Below, piece after piece: positions 8,512-16,540 of a DNA stretch of 64,000 nt. Where the stretch lies: the NCBI GenBank assembly GCA_002502245.1, contig DAPW01000027.1:9691-73690 (forward strand). The letters run 5' to 3'. The DNA is from Methanoregula sp. UBA154. GTDB taxonomy: Archaea; Halobacteriota; Methanomicrobia; Methanomicrobiales; Methanospirillaceae. The translations under genes and the position numbers were made by a program. The notes beneath the pieces are model-generated. The model searched no databases and was not told where the DNA came from. It worked only from the letters and a program-made list of their open reading frames with translations. Position 1 is the first letter of the stretch. Each line of letters begins with the position of its first letter.

Positions 8512-10140
8512 ATGCACGAAAAAACCAGTCTTCCATCTGCCGTAACAACATTTCCCATTATAGATGATATATCTGGAGAATTTATATCAAAACATCCCTG
8601 GGTATTCTGGACATTGTTTTACGGTTCTTTTATCATAGCAGCATTTCTGTGTGCATTTGTTTTCGTAACATACCTCAACCCGAACCCTACCGATGTGAAC
8701 AGCGCCAGGGTATTACTCGGTGCTCTCATTAAATGTGAGGCAACAATAATCGCTCTCGTTATCACGTTAACCCTGGTCGCGGTCCAGTTGACTTCTTCGT
8801 CGTACACCCCCCGGGTGGCGAAAATTTTTGCCAATAGTCCTCACATGTATCTGCTTCTTGGGATCTACATAGTCTCTATTGCGTATTCTGCACTCATTCT
8901 TCAACTGGTGACGGGGGTTGATGGAAGTGTTCCCCTGCTCATGGAGTTATGGATTTCCTGGGCTTACTGGCTGACGATATTTCTTGCAATCGCCCTGATT
9001 CCCTATATTTTCTATATCCTTGAATCGTTCAGTCCGGAGACATTTATTACAAGAATGTCCATTCACCTTACGAAAGAAACCATTCTTCAGCAGGAGAAAA
9101 ATGATTTTCTGAATTTGATATTCGATGTCACGCACAATTCGATCATGAAATACGATACGGCTACTATCCGTTCCGGTCTGAATCTGGTGACCATTCAGAT
9201 GAGTAATCAGGTATCGGAAAAAAATACTATTGGTGAAAACAGTAAAATCGTTCAGGTATTCTGTGCTCATCTTGAACGGTGTGCTCGGCAGGCAATTGAT
9301 CTGCACGATGAAGAGATGCTCAGCATCATTCTTGACCAGTTTGAACGTATAGGAACCCATTGTGCCAGAAACAAATTCGATAATCCGACTCTGCAGATTA
9401 TCACGATCATCAGTGAAGTTGAGAAATTAATTAACGTAAAAGATATTCCCGGTTCCCTGAACCGGGTGAGAGAATTAACCCGTTCCATCGGGAAAATTTC
9501 CATTGAGAATAAATTCCGGGAAACACCGGGCAGGATCATGTTCTGCCAGGATACTATCGCAAAACATGCCATCGATAAAATTACTCCGCAGGATAATTTT
9601 TCATTATATTCGGCGATCCTGGAAAACTCGGTTGATTCCTTAATAGAATTTACAGGTCTCGGAATAACGACTGGCCAGCCCGGAATCGTGAACGGCTCAC
9701 TGGCGCATCTCAAATCCATCGGAGAATACAGTGTCAGGCAGGACATTCTATTTCCCCTGTATTACATTGCCGACAAAGTATTCGATCTGTGGCGTACTGC
9801 TCTGCCGGTTCTCAATTCCACCTCGACATTCCTGGACGTTTCCGAGCTTGCATTGATCGCCAAAAAAGATACGAGACAAAAATTTACACCAGCGCATAAC
9901 ATCTTCGAGCGAAAAATACTGGAGATTGGTATTCTCTCCATGGAAAAAAGTTCAGAGCCCGAACAACAGGGCGTTGCACGACTGCTGGCGAATATGAGGA
10001 TCATCGACGACAAAAATTTCCAGGATGAAGTCCTGCATACCCGTGCCAGTCTTCCTTTACAACAAAAAGAACCCTATCACAGATTTTTAGCATTACAAGA
10101 GAGAATCTATCAGGAAATTTTGCAGAAACAACCTGTCTGA
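8512..10140 (+). CDS. DUF2254-like multi-pass membrane protein
   Basis: A 542-residue protein of unknown function. The N-terminal 170 residues hold four hydrophobic helices (about 30-57, 68-95, 115-140, 148-175). Between helices 2 and 3 is LVAVQLTSSSYTPRVAKIF, which resembles the VALQLASSQFSPR motif of DUF2254 predicted membrane proteins. The remaining two thirds is a soluble, mostly helical domain. The gene is visibly AT-richer than its neighbours, with many AAA, ATT and AAT codons, and lies between direct repeats B1 and B2 inside a duplicated region, all signs of acquisition. No function is assigned. Confidence 0.65.
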   Translation: MHEKTSLPSAVTTFPIIDDISGEFISKHPWVFWTLFYGSFIIAAFLCAFVFVTYLNPNPTDVNSARVLLGALIKCEATIIALVITLTLVAVQLTSSSYTPRVAKIFANSPHMYLLLGIYIVSIAYSALILQLVTGVDGSVPLLMELWISWAYWLTIFLAIALIPYIFYILESFSPETFITRMSIHLTKETILQQEKNDFLNLIFDVTHNSIMKYDTATIRSGLNLVTIQMSNQVSEKNTIGENSKIVQVFCAHLERCARQAIDLHDEEMLSIILDQFERIGTHCARNKFDNPTLQIITIISEVEKLINVKDIPGSLNRVRELTRSIGKISIENKFRETPGRIMFCQDTIAKHAIDKITPQDNFSLYSAILENSVDSLIEFTGLGITTGQPGIVNGSLAHLKSIGEYSVRQDILFPLYYIADKVFDLWRTALPVLNSTSTFLDVSELALIAKKDTRQKFTPAHNIFERKILEIGILSMEKSSEPEQQGVARLLANMRIIDDKNFQDEVLHTRASLPLQQKEPYHRFLALQERIYQEILQKQPV

Positions 10141-10298
10141 TCCTGCCCGTGTGTTACAGTCTCATATTTTCTCGGCAAACGGCTTCGAAGAACCCGGATG
10201 AGTTCGGTTGAAGGCCTGATGGGCTTCTCCAGCTTCGGGTCTGATGACCATCAGTATTCTCATCCTCCAGTTTCACTGCGTATGGAATTCTTCGGATT

Positions 10299-10375
10299 TC
10301 GAAGAACACCTCTGCGTTCTACTCAAGTCGTCACCATCATACATGATGGATGACGACATCTCGCACCGCCGCTCC
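10299..10375 (+). repeat. Direct repeat B2 downstream of the membrane-protein gene
   Basis: Second copy of the repeat at 8271-8347, again with CTCAAGTCGTCACCATCAT and GACATCTCGCACC. It abuts the duplicated rpl10e tail that begins at about 10378. The stretch from 10141 to 10298 holds nothing I can identify. Confidence 0.7.
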
Positions 10376-10377
10376 GC

Positions 10378-10630
10378 CGCTGCAAGCTCCCGACCCTGTC
10401 GCACCCCGGAAATCAGCACGATCAAAGTCAGCGGCAGGATCGTGACGGCACCGAAGCTTGTTGGTGATAAGGTTGTGGCAGCACCGGTCGTGACCGAAGA
10501 TGCAGCAGCTGCAGCCGAGCCCGCAAAGGGTGGCGCAAAGGGTGGTAAGGAACCAGCTAAGGGTGCAGCCCCGGCAGCAAAGGCTGACGAGAAGAAAAGC
10601 GGCGCCCACGCGAAAGGTGGCAAGAAGTAA
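10378..10630 (+). pseudogene. Duplicated 3' fragment of rpl10e (tail only)
   Basis: This segment repeats the last part of rpl10e. CAAGCTCCCGACCC is followed by codons for IKVSGRIV, APKLVG, KVVAAPVVTE and the AKGGKE-type tail ending GAHAKGGKK, matching rpl10e from about 7800 to 8096 with substitutions and a shorter tail. The L10e core and a start context are missing, so it is a truncated pseudogene. An open frame running in from 10244 could in principle express a free tail, but I see no promoter or Shine-Dalgarno supporting this. Confidence 0.85.
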
Positions 10631-10637
10631 TTTTTTT

Positions 10638-11091
10638 GGCTCTGTAGAAACAGGCATGAACTTTGTCAGTTCTCATCGGCACCATGAAAATCGCAGATAT
10701 GAGGGCCCCCCGCCTCAGGGCCCTTCGCGGGGCACGGCGGGACAGGTCCGTGTTTTCCAAAACGCTCCCGGTTATTGACCCGCCGCGGGGGCGCCCCTTT
10801 TTGGGGCTGCGGCGTTCATCGCAAATTATTGAGAGAGTAAAAAATCCCAAAATCACATTTGTTTAATGCAATTTTCATGGGAAATCCTTTGTACAATTCT
10901 GACGCTCTTTTTTGGCCTCGCCCCCGCCACTGTGGAATCCCAAAAATGCGATAACGCCGTATTACCTGGTCAATTTGAATGAGAGCAGTACAGTTAATTC
11001 CAAGGTATCACATGCTCCATGAACCCCCGAAGGGGCAGAGCTGGCGCAAGGGGGGGGTGTTTTAATCACTGTACAATGATTTCTACAAAGC
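10638..11091 (+). mobile_element. MITE-like element R1 with terminal inverted repeats and 9-bp target duplication
   Basis: A 454-bp noncoding element. Its ends are GGCTCTGTAGAAA (10638-10650) and TTTCTACAAAGC (11080-11091), which are inverted repeats matching at 11 of 12 positions. It is flanked by direct AATTTTTTT copies at 10629-10637 and 11092-11100. The paralogous junction after the intact rpl10e (8095-8104) has the same sequence uninterrupted, so it is the empty site. Inside are GC-rich hairpins: CCCGCC...GGCGGG around 10708-10741 and GCCCC-TTTTT-GGGGC around 10792-10807. No transposase gene is present, so it would need one in trans. Confidence 0.8.
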
Positions 11092-11235
11092 AATTTTTTT
11101 TATTCTCGACTCTTTTTTTCTGGTTGCTTTTACGGTTTGAGGGAAATCTTCTGACAACATTGTAATAATTTTATCACGAAACGCTCTTGAAAAACTGTGA
11201 GAAGTCCTTTTCAGGCTCTCGTAGTCATAGTTTCC
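11092..11235 (+). repeat. Copy A2 of the post-rpl10e repeat
   Basis: Second copy of the 8095-8235 sequence, starting at the right-hand target duplication of the MITE and running up to the fumA promoter. Together with the tail fragment at 10378 it shows that the rpl10e 3' end plus its downstream DNA was duplicated in tandem before the MITE inserted. Confidence 0.85.
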
Positions 11236-11273
11236 CCCGGTCAGGTTTCTTTTTTTTTAGCCTCAGCCCAATC

Positions 11274-11281
11274 CTTATATT
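11274..11281 (+). promoter_or_regulatory. TATA box of the fumA operon
   Basis: CTTATATT lies about 30 bp upstream of the fumA ATG at 11307, which places the start site within a few bases of the ATG and suggests a leaderless or very short-leader transcript. Confidence 0.5.
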
Positions 11282-11306
11282 TCCCGCCGCTCTCCAGTAC
11301 AGATAG

Positions 11307-12140
11307 ATGAAACACGAGAACGACCCGGTCTTTACAGCCCTTGCCGATGCCACCTTCATGGCGTACCGCGAGGCAGCCATCCGCCTCCCGCCGGATGTGC
11401 TGAAGGTGATCCGGCGAGCAGCCGCTGCCGAGACCAGTCCCGTTGCCCGCGGGGAGTTCGAAAATATCCTGAAGAATATCGATGTGGCAGAGAATCTTGA
11501 TGTGCCCCTCTGCCAGGACACGGGGATTCCGGTGGTATACCTCACCCTCCCGCCCGATCTCCCGCTCACGCAGTCCCTGTATGATGCCGTGGCCGAGGGC
11601 GTGCGCCGGGCAACACGGGAAGTCCCGCTCCGCCCCAATGTCGTGGACCCGTTAACCCGGCACAATACGAACGACAATACCGGTGCCGGCATCCCAGTCA
11701 TCCACGTGAAGCCCGGGGAAACGTTCACCGTCACGGTCCTTCCCAAAGGTGCGGGCGCCGAGAACAGTTCCCGCATCACCATGCTCCTTCCCTCGCATGT
11801 GTACGGGATCGAAGGGTTTGTGGTTGAGACCATGCTTCACGCTGAGGGGAAGCCATGCCCGCCGGTTTTTCTCGGTGTCGGGATCGGGGGCACGTTCGAC
11901 CTTGCCGCAGGTCTTGCCAAGGAAGCGCTCCTGCTGCCGGTCGATACCATGTCGGCGTTCGAGCAGCAGATCTGCGACTCGGTCAACAAGCTCGGAATCG
12001 GGCCGATGGGCCTTGGGGGGGACTTTACCGCGCTCGCCGTCAAAGTGAAGACGGCCGGGTGCCACACGGCATCCCTTCCGGTTGCGGTCAACGTCCAGTG
12101 CTGGGCGAACCGCCATACAACGGTGGAGGTGAAGCGGTGA
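11307..12140 (+). CDS. fumA: Fumarate hydratase class I, alpha subunit
   Basis: The N-terminal catalytic subunit of the two-subunit, 4Fe-4S class I fumarase, which interconverts malate and fumarate. The 277-residue protein contains the cluster cysteine in DVPLCQDTGIPVVY, the NTNDNTGAGIPVIHV segment and the GVGIGGTFDLAAGLAKEALL block typical of the family. It overlaps fumB by four bases (GTGA). It heads the fumAB-kor-suc operon, consistent with the reductive, incomplete TCA route of Methanomicrobiales from oxaloacetate toward 2-oxoglutarate. Confidence 0.93.
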   Translation: MKHENDPVFTALADATFMAYREAAIRLPPDVLKVIRRAAAAETSPVARGEFENILKNIDVAENLDVPLCQDTGIPVVYLTLPPDLPLTQSLYDAVAEGVRRATREVPLRPNVVDPLTRHNTNDNTGAGIPVIHVKPGETFTVTVLPKGAGAENSSRITMLLPSHVYGIEGFVVETMLHAEGKPCPPVFLGVGIGGTFDLAAGLAKEALLLPVDTMSAFEQQICDSVNKLGIGPMGLGGDFTALAVKVKTAGCHTASLPVAVNVQCWANRHTTVEVKR

Positions 12141-12697
12141 AAAGAACGGTTGTGCACCTCAGGACGCCGCTTGGGGATGAAGTACTGAACCTGAAGGCCG
12201 GCGAGCGTGTCGAGCTCTCGGGCATGGTCTACACCGCCCGGGACGAGGCACACCTGCGGATGCAGAAAGACGGGATACCCTTTGATCCGAACGGCGCCGT
12301 GATCTACCATTGCGGGCCGGTCATCCAGGGAAAAAAGGTCATTGCTGCCGGGCCTACGACCTCGGCGCGGATGAACGAGATCTCCGGATTTCTCCTTGAT
12401 ACCGGGGTACGGGCGTTCATCGGGAAAGGAGGCATGGGCAGCACGATGCGAAAACAGCTGGAAGGCCGGGGGGTGTACTTTGCTTTTACCGGCGGGTGTG
12501 CAGCCCTGGCCTCCTCGCACATGACGCTGAAGGGGGTCTTCTATGAAGACCTCGGCATGGCAGAAGCGGTCTGGGCCATCGAGCTCGACCGGCTCCCGCT
12601 CGTGGTAGGGATCGATGCCCATGGCAACGATATCTTTGAAGCTGCCCGGCAGCATGCAAAGGAGGCTTTTGCAGAATTTTCCCGCAGGGCCCGGTGA
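12137..12697 (+). CDS. fumB: Fumarate hydratase class I, beta subunit
   Basis: The C-terminal swivelling subunit of class I fumarase, 186 residues from a GTG at 12137 that overlaps the fumA stop. The sequence shows VYTARDEAHLRM, NGAVIYHCGPV, the glycine-rich VIAAGPTTSARMN and FTGGCAALAS, all conserved in the beta subunit. The GTG start is chosen because it gives the family length and the translational overlap; longer readings in this frame run back into fumA. Confidence 0.92.
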   Translation: MKRTVVHLRTPLGDEVLNLKAGERVELSGMVYTARDEAHLRMQKDGIPFDPNGAVIYHCGPVIQGKKVIAAGPTTSARMNEISGFLLDTGVRAFIGKGGMGSTMRKQLEGRGVYFAFTGGCAALASSHMTLKGVFYEDLGMAEAVWAIELDRLPLVVGIDAHGNDIFEAARQHAKEAFAEFSRRAR

Positions 12698-12740
12698 GGC
12701 AGTTCCCGATCCAAAGAAGAGGTTTTTTGAACCGGCGCCG

Positions 12741-12749
12741 AATATATAG
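12741..12749 (+). promoter_or_regulatory. TATA box ahead of korD
   Basis: AATATATAG lies about 28-33 bp upstream of the korD ATG (12774). It suggests a second, leaderless promoter inside the fum-kor-suc operon, in the 76-bp gap after fumB. Confidence 0.5.
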
Positions 12750-12773
12750 AGTAACGAACAGGACTGCCTATCC

Positions 12774-13046
12774 ATGAAACTCGCCATCGACGAGAACCGG
12801 TGCAAGGGGTGCAACCTCTGTACAAAAGTCTGCCCGTATAAGATCTTCAAAGAGGGCAAAAAGCTCAACCGCAAGGGTGTTCCCATACCCGAGCTCGACC
12901 GGCCGGAGCGCTGCGCCAACTGCCGCTTGCGCAACCTCTACGGGAGGCAGCTCTGCGGCGTCTGCCAGCTCACCTGCCCGGACCAGGCGATCCACTGGAT
13001 TGATGAGGAACCGTATGAACCCCACAAGGTGGCGATTGAATATTGA
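12774..13046 (+). CDS. korD: 2-oxoglutarate:ferredoxin oxidoreductase, delta (ferredoxin) subunit
   Basis: A 90-residue ferredoxin-like subunit that passes electrons to the thiamine-pyrophosphate enzyme making 2-oxoglutarate from succinyl-CoA and CO2. Four cysteines are arranged as CKGCNLCTKVCP near the N-terminus and four or more as CANC...CGVCQLTCP near residue 70, enough for two 4Fe-4S clusters. The stop TGA overlaps the TTG start of korA. Confidence 0.92.
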   Translation: MKLAIDENRCKGCNLCTKVCPYKIFKEGKKLNRKGVPIPELDRPERCANCRLRNLYGRQLCGVCQLTCPDQAIHWIDEEPYEPHKVAIEY

Positions 13047-14146
13047 CAAGACCTGAGTTCTGGCAGGGCAACACGGCCTGCGCCGAGGGGGCGCTTGCAG
13101 CAGGGTGCAGTTTCTTCGGCGGGTACCCGATCACCCCCTCAACCGAAATAGCGGAGCATTTGGCCGCAAAGCTCCCCAAGAAAGGCGGAGTCTTCATGCA
13201 GATGGAGGACGAGATCGCGAGCATGGCCTCGATCATCGGGGCATCGTGGGCCGGTGCCCGGGCCATGACCGCAACGAGCGGCCCCGGCTTCTCCCTTATG
13301 ATGGAGAATATCGGGTTTGCCGCCATGACCGAGACGCCGTGTGTGGTCGTGAACGTCCAGCGGGGCGGTCCCTCCACCGGCCAGCCCACCATGTCGGCGC
13401 AGGGCGACATGATGCAGGTGAGGTTCGGCTCTCACGGGGACTATGCGGTCATCGCCCTCTGCCCGGCAACCGTGCAGGAGATGTACGAGCTGACCGTGAA
13501 GTGCTTCAACCTCGCGGATAAGTACCGCGTCCCGGTCTTCCTGATGGCCGACGAAACGATCGGGCACATGCGGGAGAAGATCCTCATCCCCGACACGGTC
13601 GAGCGGGTGGGCCGGAAACCGTTCGTGCCCGGCAATCCGCCCTTCCGGGCAGCGGACCCCGACCTGATCCCCGGCTTCCCGCAGTTCGGTACGGGGCACC
13701 ACGTCCACGTCACCGGCCTCACGCACGACGAGCGGGGCTATCCGGCTGCCACGAGCCCCCAGTTGCACATGGATCTCGTGAAGCGTCTCGTTGACAAGAT
13801 CGAGAACGCGAGGGATGAGATGGCAGACTATGATGTCATCAACCCGGACGCGGAGCAGGTCTTTATCGCGTACGGCGCCCCGGTCCGCACGGTCCAGCAG
13901 GTGATGCATGACCGGAAGGACCCCAATATCGGGTTCTTACGGATCCGCGTTGTCTGGCCGTTTCCGGAGAAGGCCCTGGCAAAGTTCAAAAACGCAAAAC
14001 GGTTCCTCATCCCGGAGATGAACCTCGGCCAAATCGCCCGCGAGATCGAGCGGCACGTGAAGGTGCCGGTGCGGAGCATCCCCAAGCTGGGCGGGGAGCT
14101 CCATACTCCCGCGGAACTGGTCCGGGCACTGGAGGCACAGCCATGA
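13043..14146 (+). CDS. korA: 2-oxoglutarate:ferredoxin oxidoreductase, alpha subunit
   Basis: Large subunit of KOR, 367 residues. It contains the TPP-enzyme motif GGYPITPSTEIAEHL and the pyrimidine-domain signature TSGPGFSLMMENIGFA followed by VNVQRGGPSTGQPT. It starts with a TTG at 13043 that overlaps the korD stop (TTGA); no ATG or GTG fits as well. In this operon KOR most likely works in the reductive direction, using reduced ferredoxin for glutamate-family biosynthesis. Confidence 0.93.
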   Translation: MTRPEFWQGNTACAEGALAAGCSFFGGYPITPSTEIAEHLAAKLPKKGGVFMQMEDEIASMASIIGASWAGARAMTATSGPGFSLMMENIGFAAMTETPCVVVNVQRGGPSTGQPTMSAQGDMMQVRFGSHGDYAVIALCPATVQEMYELTVKCFNLADKYRVPVFLMADETIGHMREKILIPDTVERVGRKPFVPGNPPFRAADPDLIPGFPQFGTGHHVHVTGLTHDERGYPAATSPQLHMDLVKRLVDKIENARDEMADYDVINPDAEQVFIAYGAPVRTVQQVMHDRKDPNIGFLRIRVVWPFPEKALAKFKNAKRFLIPEMNLGQIAREIERHVKVPVRSIPKLGGELHTPAELVRALEAQP

Positions 14147-14931
14147 GCTTCGAGGACTGGTACCGGCAGGACCGGCTCCCCCACATCTTCTGTGCGGGCT
14201 GCGGGAACGGGACGGTCATCAACTGCACGCTTGCGGCGGTTGAGCAGATGGGCTGGAAGCAGGAGGAGACCATCTTTGTCTCCGGCATCGGCTGCTCCTC
14301 GCGTGCCTCCGGCTACATCCTCGCCGATTCGCTCCACACCACCCACGGGCGGGCGCTCGCGTTCGCCACCGGTGTCAAGATGGCAAACAAGGGACTGCAC
14401 GTCGTGGTCTTCACCGGGGACGGCGACCTTGCGGCCATCGGCGGCAACCACTTCATCCATGCCTGCCGGCGCAACATCGACCTCACGGTGGTCTGCATGA
14501 ACAACCAGATCTATGGCATGACCGGCGGACAGGGCAGCCCGACAACTCCGCTCGGATGCCTCTCCTCCACCACCCCGTACGGGTGCGCCGAGCCACCGTT
14601 CGACCTCTGCGAGCTCGCCGCTGCAGCGGGAGCAAACTATGTCTCCCGCTGGACCTCGTACCATGTCAAGGAACTGGAGAAGGCGGTAAAGGCAGGGCTC
14701 GAGACGCCTGGCTTCTCGTTCATCGAGGCCCTCGTCCAGTGCCCGACCGCGTTCGGGCGCCGGAACAAGTTCAAACAGGTTGCGGACCATGTCGAGCACC
14801 TCCGCTCGCACTCGCTCCTGAAGGCCAAACGCGACCGGATGATCGAGAACGGGGAGCAAATCCCGGCGGGCATGTTCGTAGTCGGGGAACTGACCCGCCG
14901 GAACCGGCCGGCCATGGGGGTAAAGCCATGA
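14143..14931 (+). CDS. korB: 2-oxoglutarate:ferredoxin oxidoreductase, beta subunit
   Basis: TPP-binding subunit, 262 residues. The CAGCGNG motif near residue 20 and the diphosphate/magnesium motif GDGDLAAIGGNHFIHA followed by NNQIYGMTGGQ are clear. It overlaps korA and korG by ATGA junctions, the usual tight coupling of KOR genes. Confidence 0.94.
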   Translation: MSFEDWYRQDRLPHIFCAGCGNGTVINCTLAAVEQMGWKQEETIFVSGIGCSSRASGYILADSLHTTHGRALAFATGVKMANKGLHVVVFTGDGDLAAIGGNHFIHACRRNIDLTVVCMNNQIYGMTGGQGSPTTPLGCLSSTTPYGCAEPPFDLCELAAAAGANYVSRWTSYHVKELEKAVKAGLETPGFSFIEALVQCPTAFGRRNKFKQVADHVEHLRSHSLLKAKRDRMIENGEQIPAGMFVVGELTRRNRPAMGVKP

Positions 14932-15458
14932 GACACGAGGTCCGGTTCTCGGGGTTCGGCGGGCAGGGGATCATCCTCTCGGCGGTGATCCTCGGGCGGG
15001 CAGCCGTGATGTACGACAACAAGTTTGCCGCCCAGACACAGGTGTACGGTCCGGAGGCCCGGGGCGGGGCATCGATGAGCCAGGTCATCATCGACGACGA
15101 GGAGATCCTGTACCCCAAGGTCTCGGACCCGGATATCTACGTGATCATGTCCCAGGAGGGCTTCGAGAAATACGGGGCGGTTGCACGGGACCCCGCGGTC
15201 ATGCTCGTGGACTCGACCCTCGTCCACTCCCGCCCGGAATGCCGGTACATCGGGATCCCGGCAACACGGGAAGCCAAACAGACCCTCAAGAGGGATATTG
15301 TTGCAAACATCGTGATGCTCGGGGCGCTCGTTGCTGCCACCCACGTGGTGAGCGAGGAAGCACTGAAAAAAGCCATCCTCGATTCCGTGCCAAAGGGGAC
15401 CGAGGACCTGAACATAAAAGCCATGCAGCTCGGCCTGCAGCTGGGAAAGCAACCATGA
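14928..15458 (+). CDS. korG: 2-oxoglutarate:ferredoxin oxidoreductase, gamma subunit
   Basis: Gamma subunit, 176 residues from the ATG at 14928. It opens MRHEVRFSGFGGQGIILSAV, the nucleotide-binding-like hallmark of the family, and contains QTQVYGPEARGGASMSQVII. It overlaps korB (ATGA) and sucC (ATGA), completing the D-A-B-G order. Confidence 0.92.
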   Translation: MRHEVRFSGFGGQGIILSAVILGRAAVMYDNKFAAQTQVYGPEARGGASMSQVIIDDEEILYPKVSDPDIYVIMSQEGFEKYGAVARDPAVMLVDSTLVHSRPECRYIGIPATREAKQTLKRDIVANIVMLGALVAATHVVSEEALKKAILDSVPKGTEDLNIKAMQLGLQLGKQP

Positions 15459-16540
15459 AACTACGCGAATACGAGGCAAAGAATCTCCTGAAAGCGGCCG
15501 GGATCCCGGTCCCGGCGGGATTCCTGATCCGGTCGGCTGATGAACTCACCCCCCGACTCGGGGAACTGGGTACGGCGTTCGTGCTCAAGGCGCAGGTGGA
15601 TGTCGGCGGCAGGGGCAAGGCCGGCGGTATCCTGATGGCGGACACGGCAACGGGCGTAAAGGTTGCAAAGGAACTCTTTGCAAAGCAGATCAAGGGGCTG
15701 CCGGTAAAGGAGGTCCTTGCCGAGCAGAAGCTTGACATAGAGCACGAGTATTACCTCTCGATCACGGTCGACCGCTCGAGCAAGCAGCCCCTCATCCTCT
15801 TCACGGAGGCCGGCGGGATCGAGATCGAGATCACCGCGCATGAGCACCCGGAACTGATCCGGAAGGTTGCGGCAAACCCCCTGATGCGGGATCTCCCGCC
15901 CTTCATGATCCGCGAGCTGCTCGGAAAGGCACCGAAGGAGATCGGCCCGGTCATCAATAAGCTCTACCAGGTCTTTATCGGGAAGGATGCCATCCTCGCT
16001 GAGATCAACCCCCTCGTGACCACACCAAACGGGGTCTTTGCTGCGGATGCAAAGATCATCGTTGACGACAACGCGCTCGGCCGGCAGGGAATTACGGTCA
16101 ACCGCGACCTTTCCGAGCGGGAGCGGGAAGCAGAGAAGCACGGGTTCTCCTACGTCGAGCTGGACGGGAAGATCGGGGTCATCGGCAATGGTGCCGGGCT
16201 CACGATGGCAACCCTTGACCTGATCGAGTTTTACGGTGGGAAAGCGGCAAATTTCCTTGACGTGGGCGGCGGAGCCGAGAGCGAGCGCGTGATGAACGCG
16301 GTCCGGCTCGTGGCAAGCGTTCCTTCAGTAAAAGTCATTGTCGTGAACCTGCTGGGCGGGATCACCAAGTGCGACGAGGTGGCAAAGGGAATCATCGCTG
16401 CCGGGATCTCCCAGAAAGTGATCGTCCGGCTCGCTGGTACCAATGAGGCGGAGGGACGCCGGCTCCTCTCGGAGAAGAGCTACGAGATGCTGGACACGAT
16501 GGATCTCGTGGTGAAGAAGGCTGTCGAGGTGACCGCATGA
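15455..16540 (+). CDS. sucC: Succinate-CoA ligase (ADP-forming), beta subunit
   Basis: ATP-grasp subunit that makes succinyl-CoA from succinate, 361 residues. The N-terminal MKLREYEAKNLLKAAGIPVP, the KAQVDVGGRGKAGGI loop, AEINPLV and FLDVGGGAESERV are all diagnostic. In this operon it supplies the succinyl-CoA used by KOR directly downstream in the pathway. The start overlaps the korG stop; a longer frame upstream is a shadow inside korG. Confidence 0.94.
   Translation: MKLREYEAKNLLKAAGIPVPAGFLIRSADELTPRLGELGTAFVLKAQVDVGGRGKAGGILMADTATGVKVAKELFAKQIKGLPVKEVLAEQKLDIEHEYYLSITVDRSSKQPLILFTEAGGIEIEITAHEHPELIRKVAANPLMRDLPPFMIRELLGKAPKEIGPVINKLYQVFIGKDAILAEINPLVTTPNGVFAADAKIIVDDNALGRQGITVNRDLSEREREAEKHGFSYVELDGKIGVIGNGAGLTMATLDLIEFYGGKAANFLDVGGGAESERVMNAVRLVASVPSVKVIVVNLLGGITKCDEVAKGIIAAGISQKVIVRLAGTNEAEGRRLLSEKSYEMLDTMDLVVKKAVEVTA

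Noticed and set aside
10244..10630. Open frame of 128 codons considered as a small intact gene
   Set aside because: Its second half is a copy of the rpl10e tail and its first half is noncoding repeat B2; no promoter or ribosome-binding site fits, so a pseudogene is the better call.
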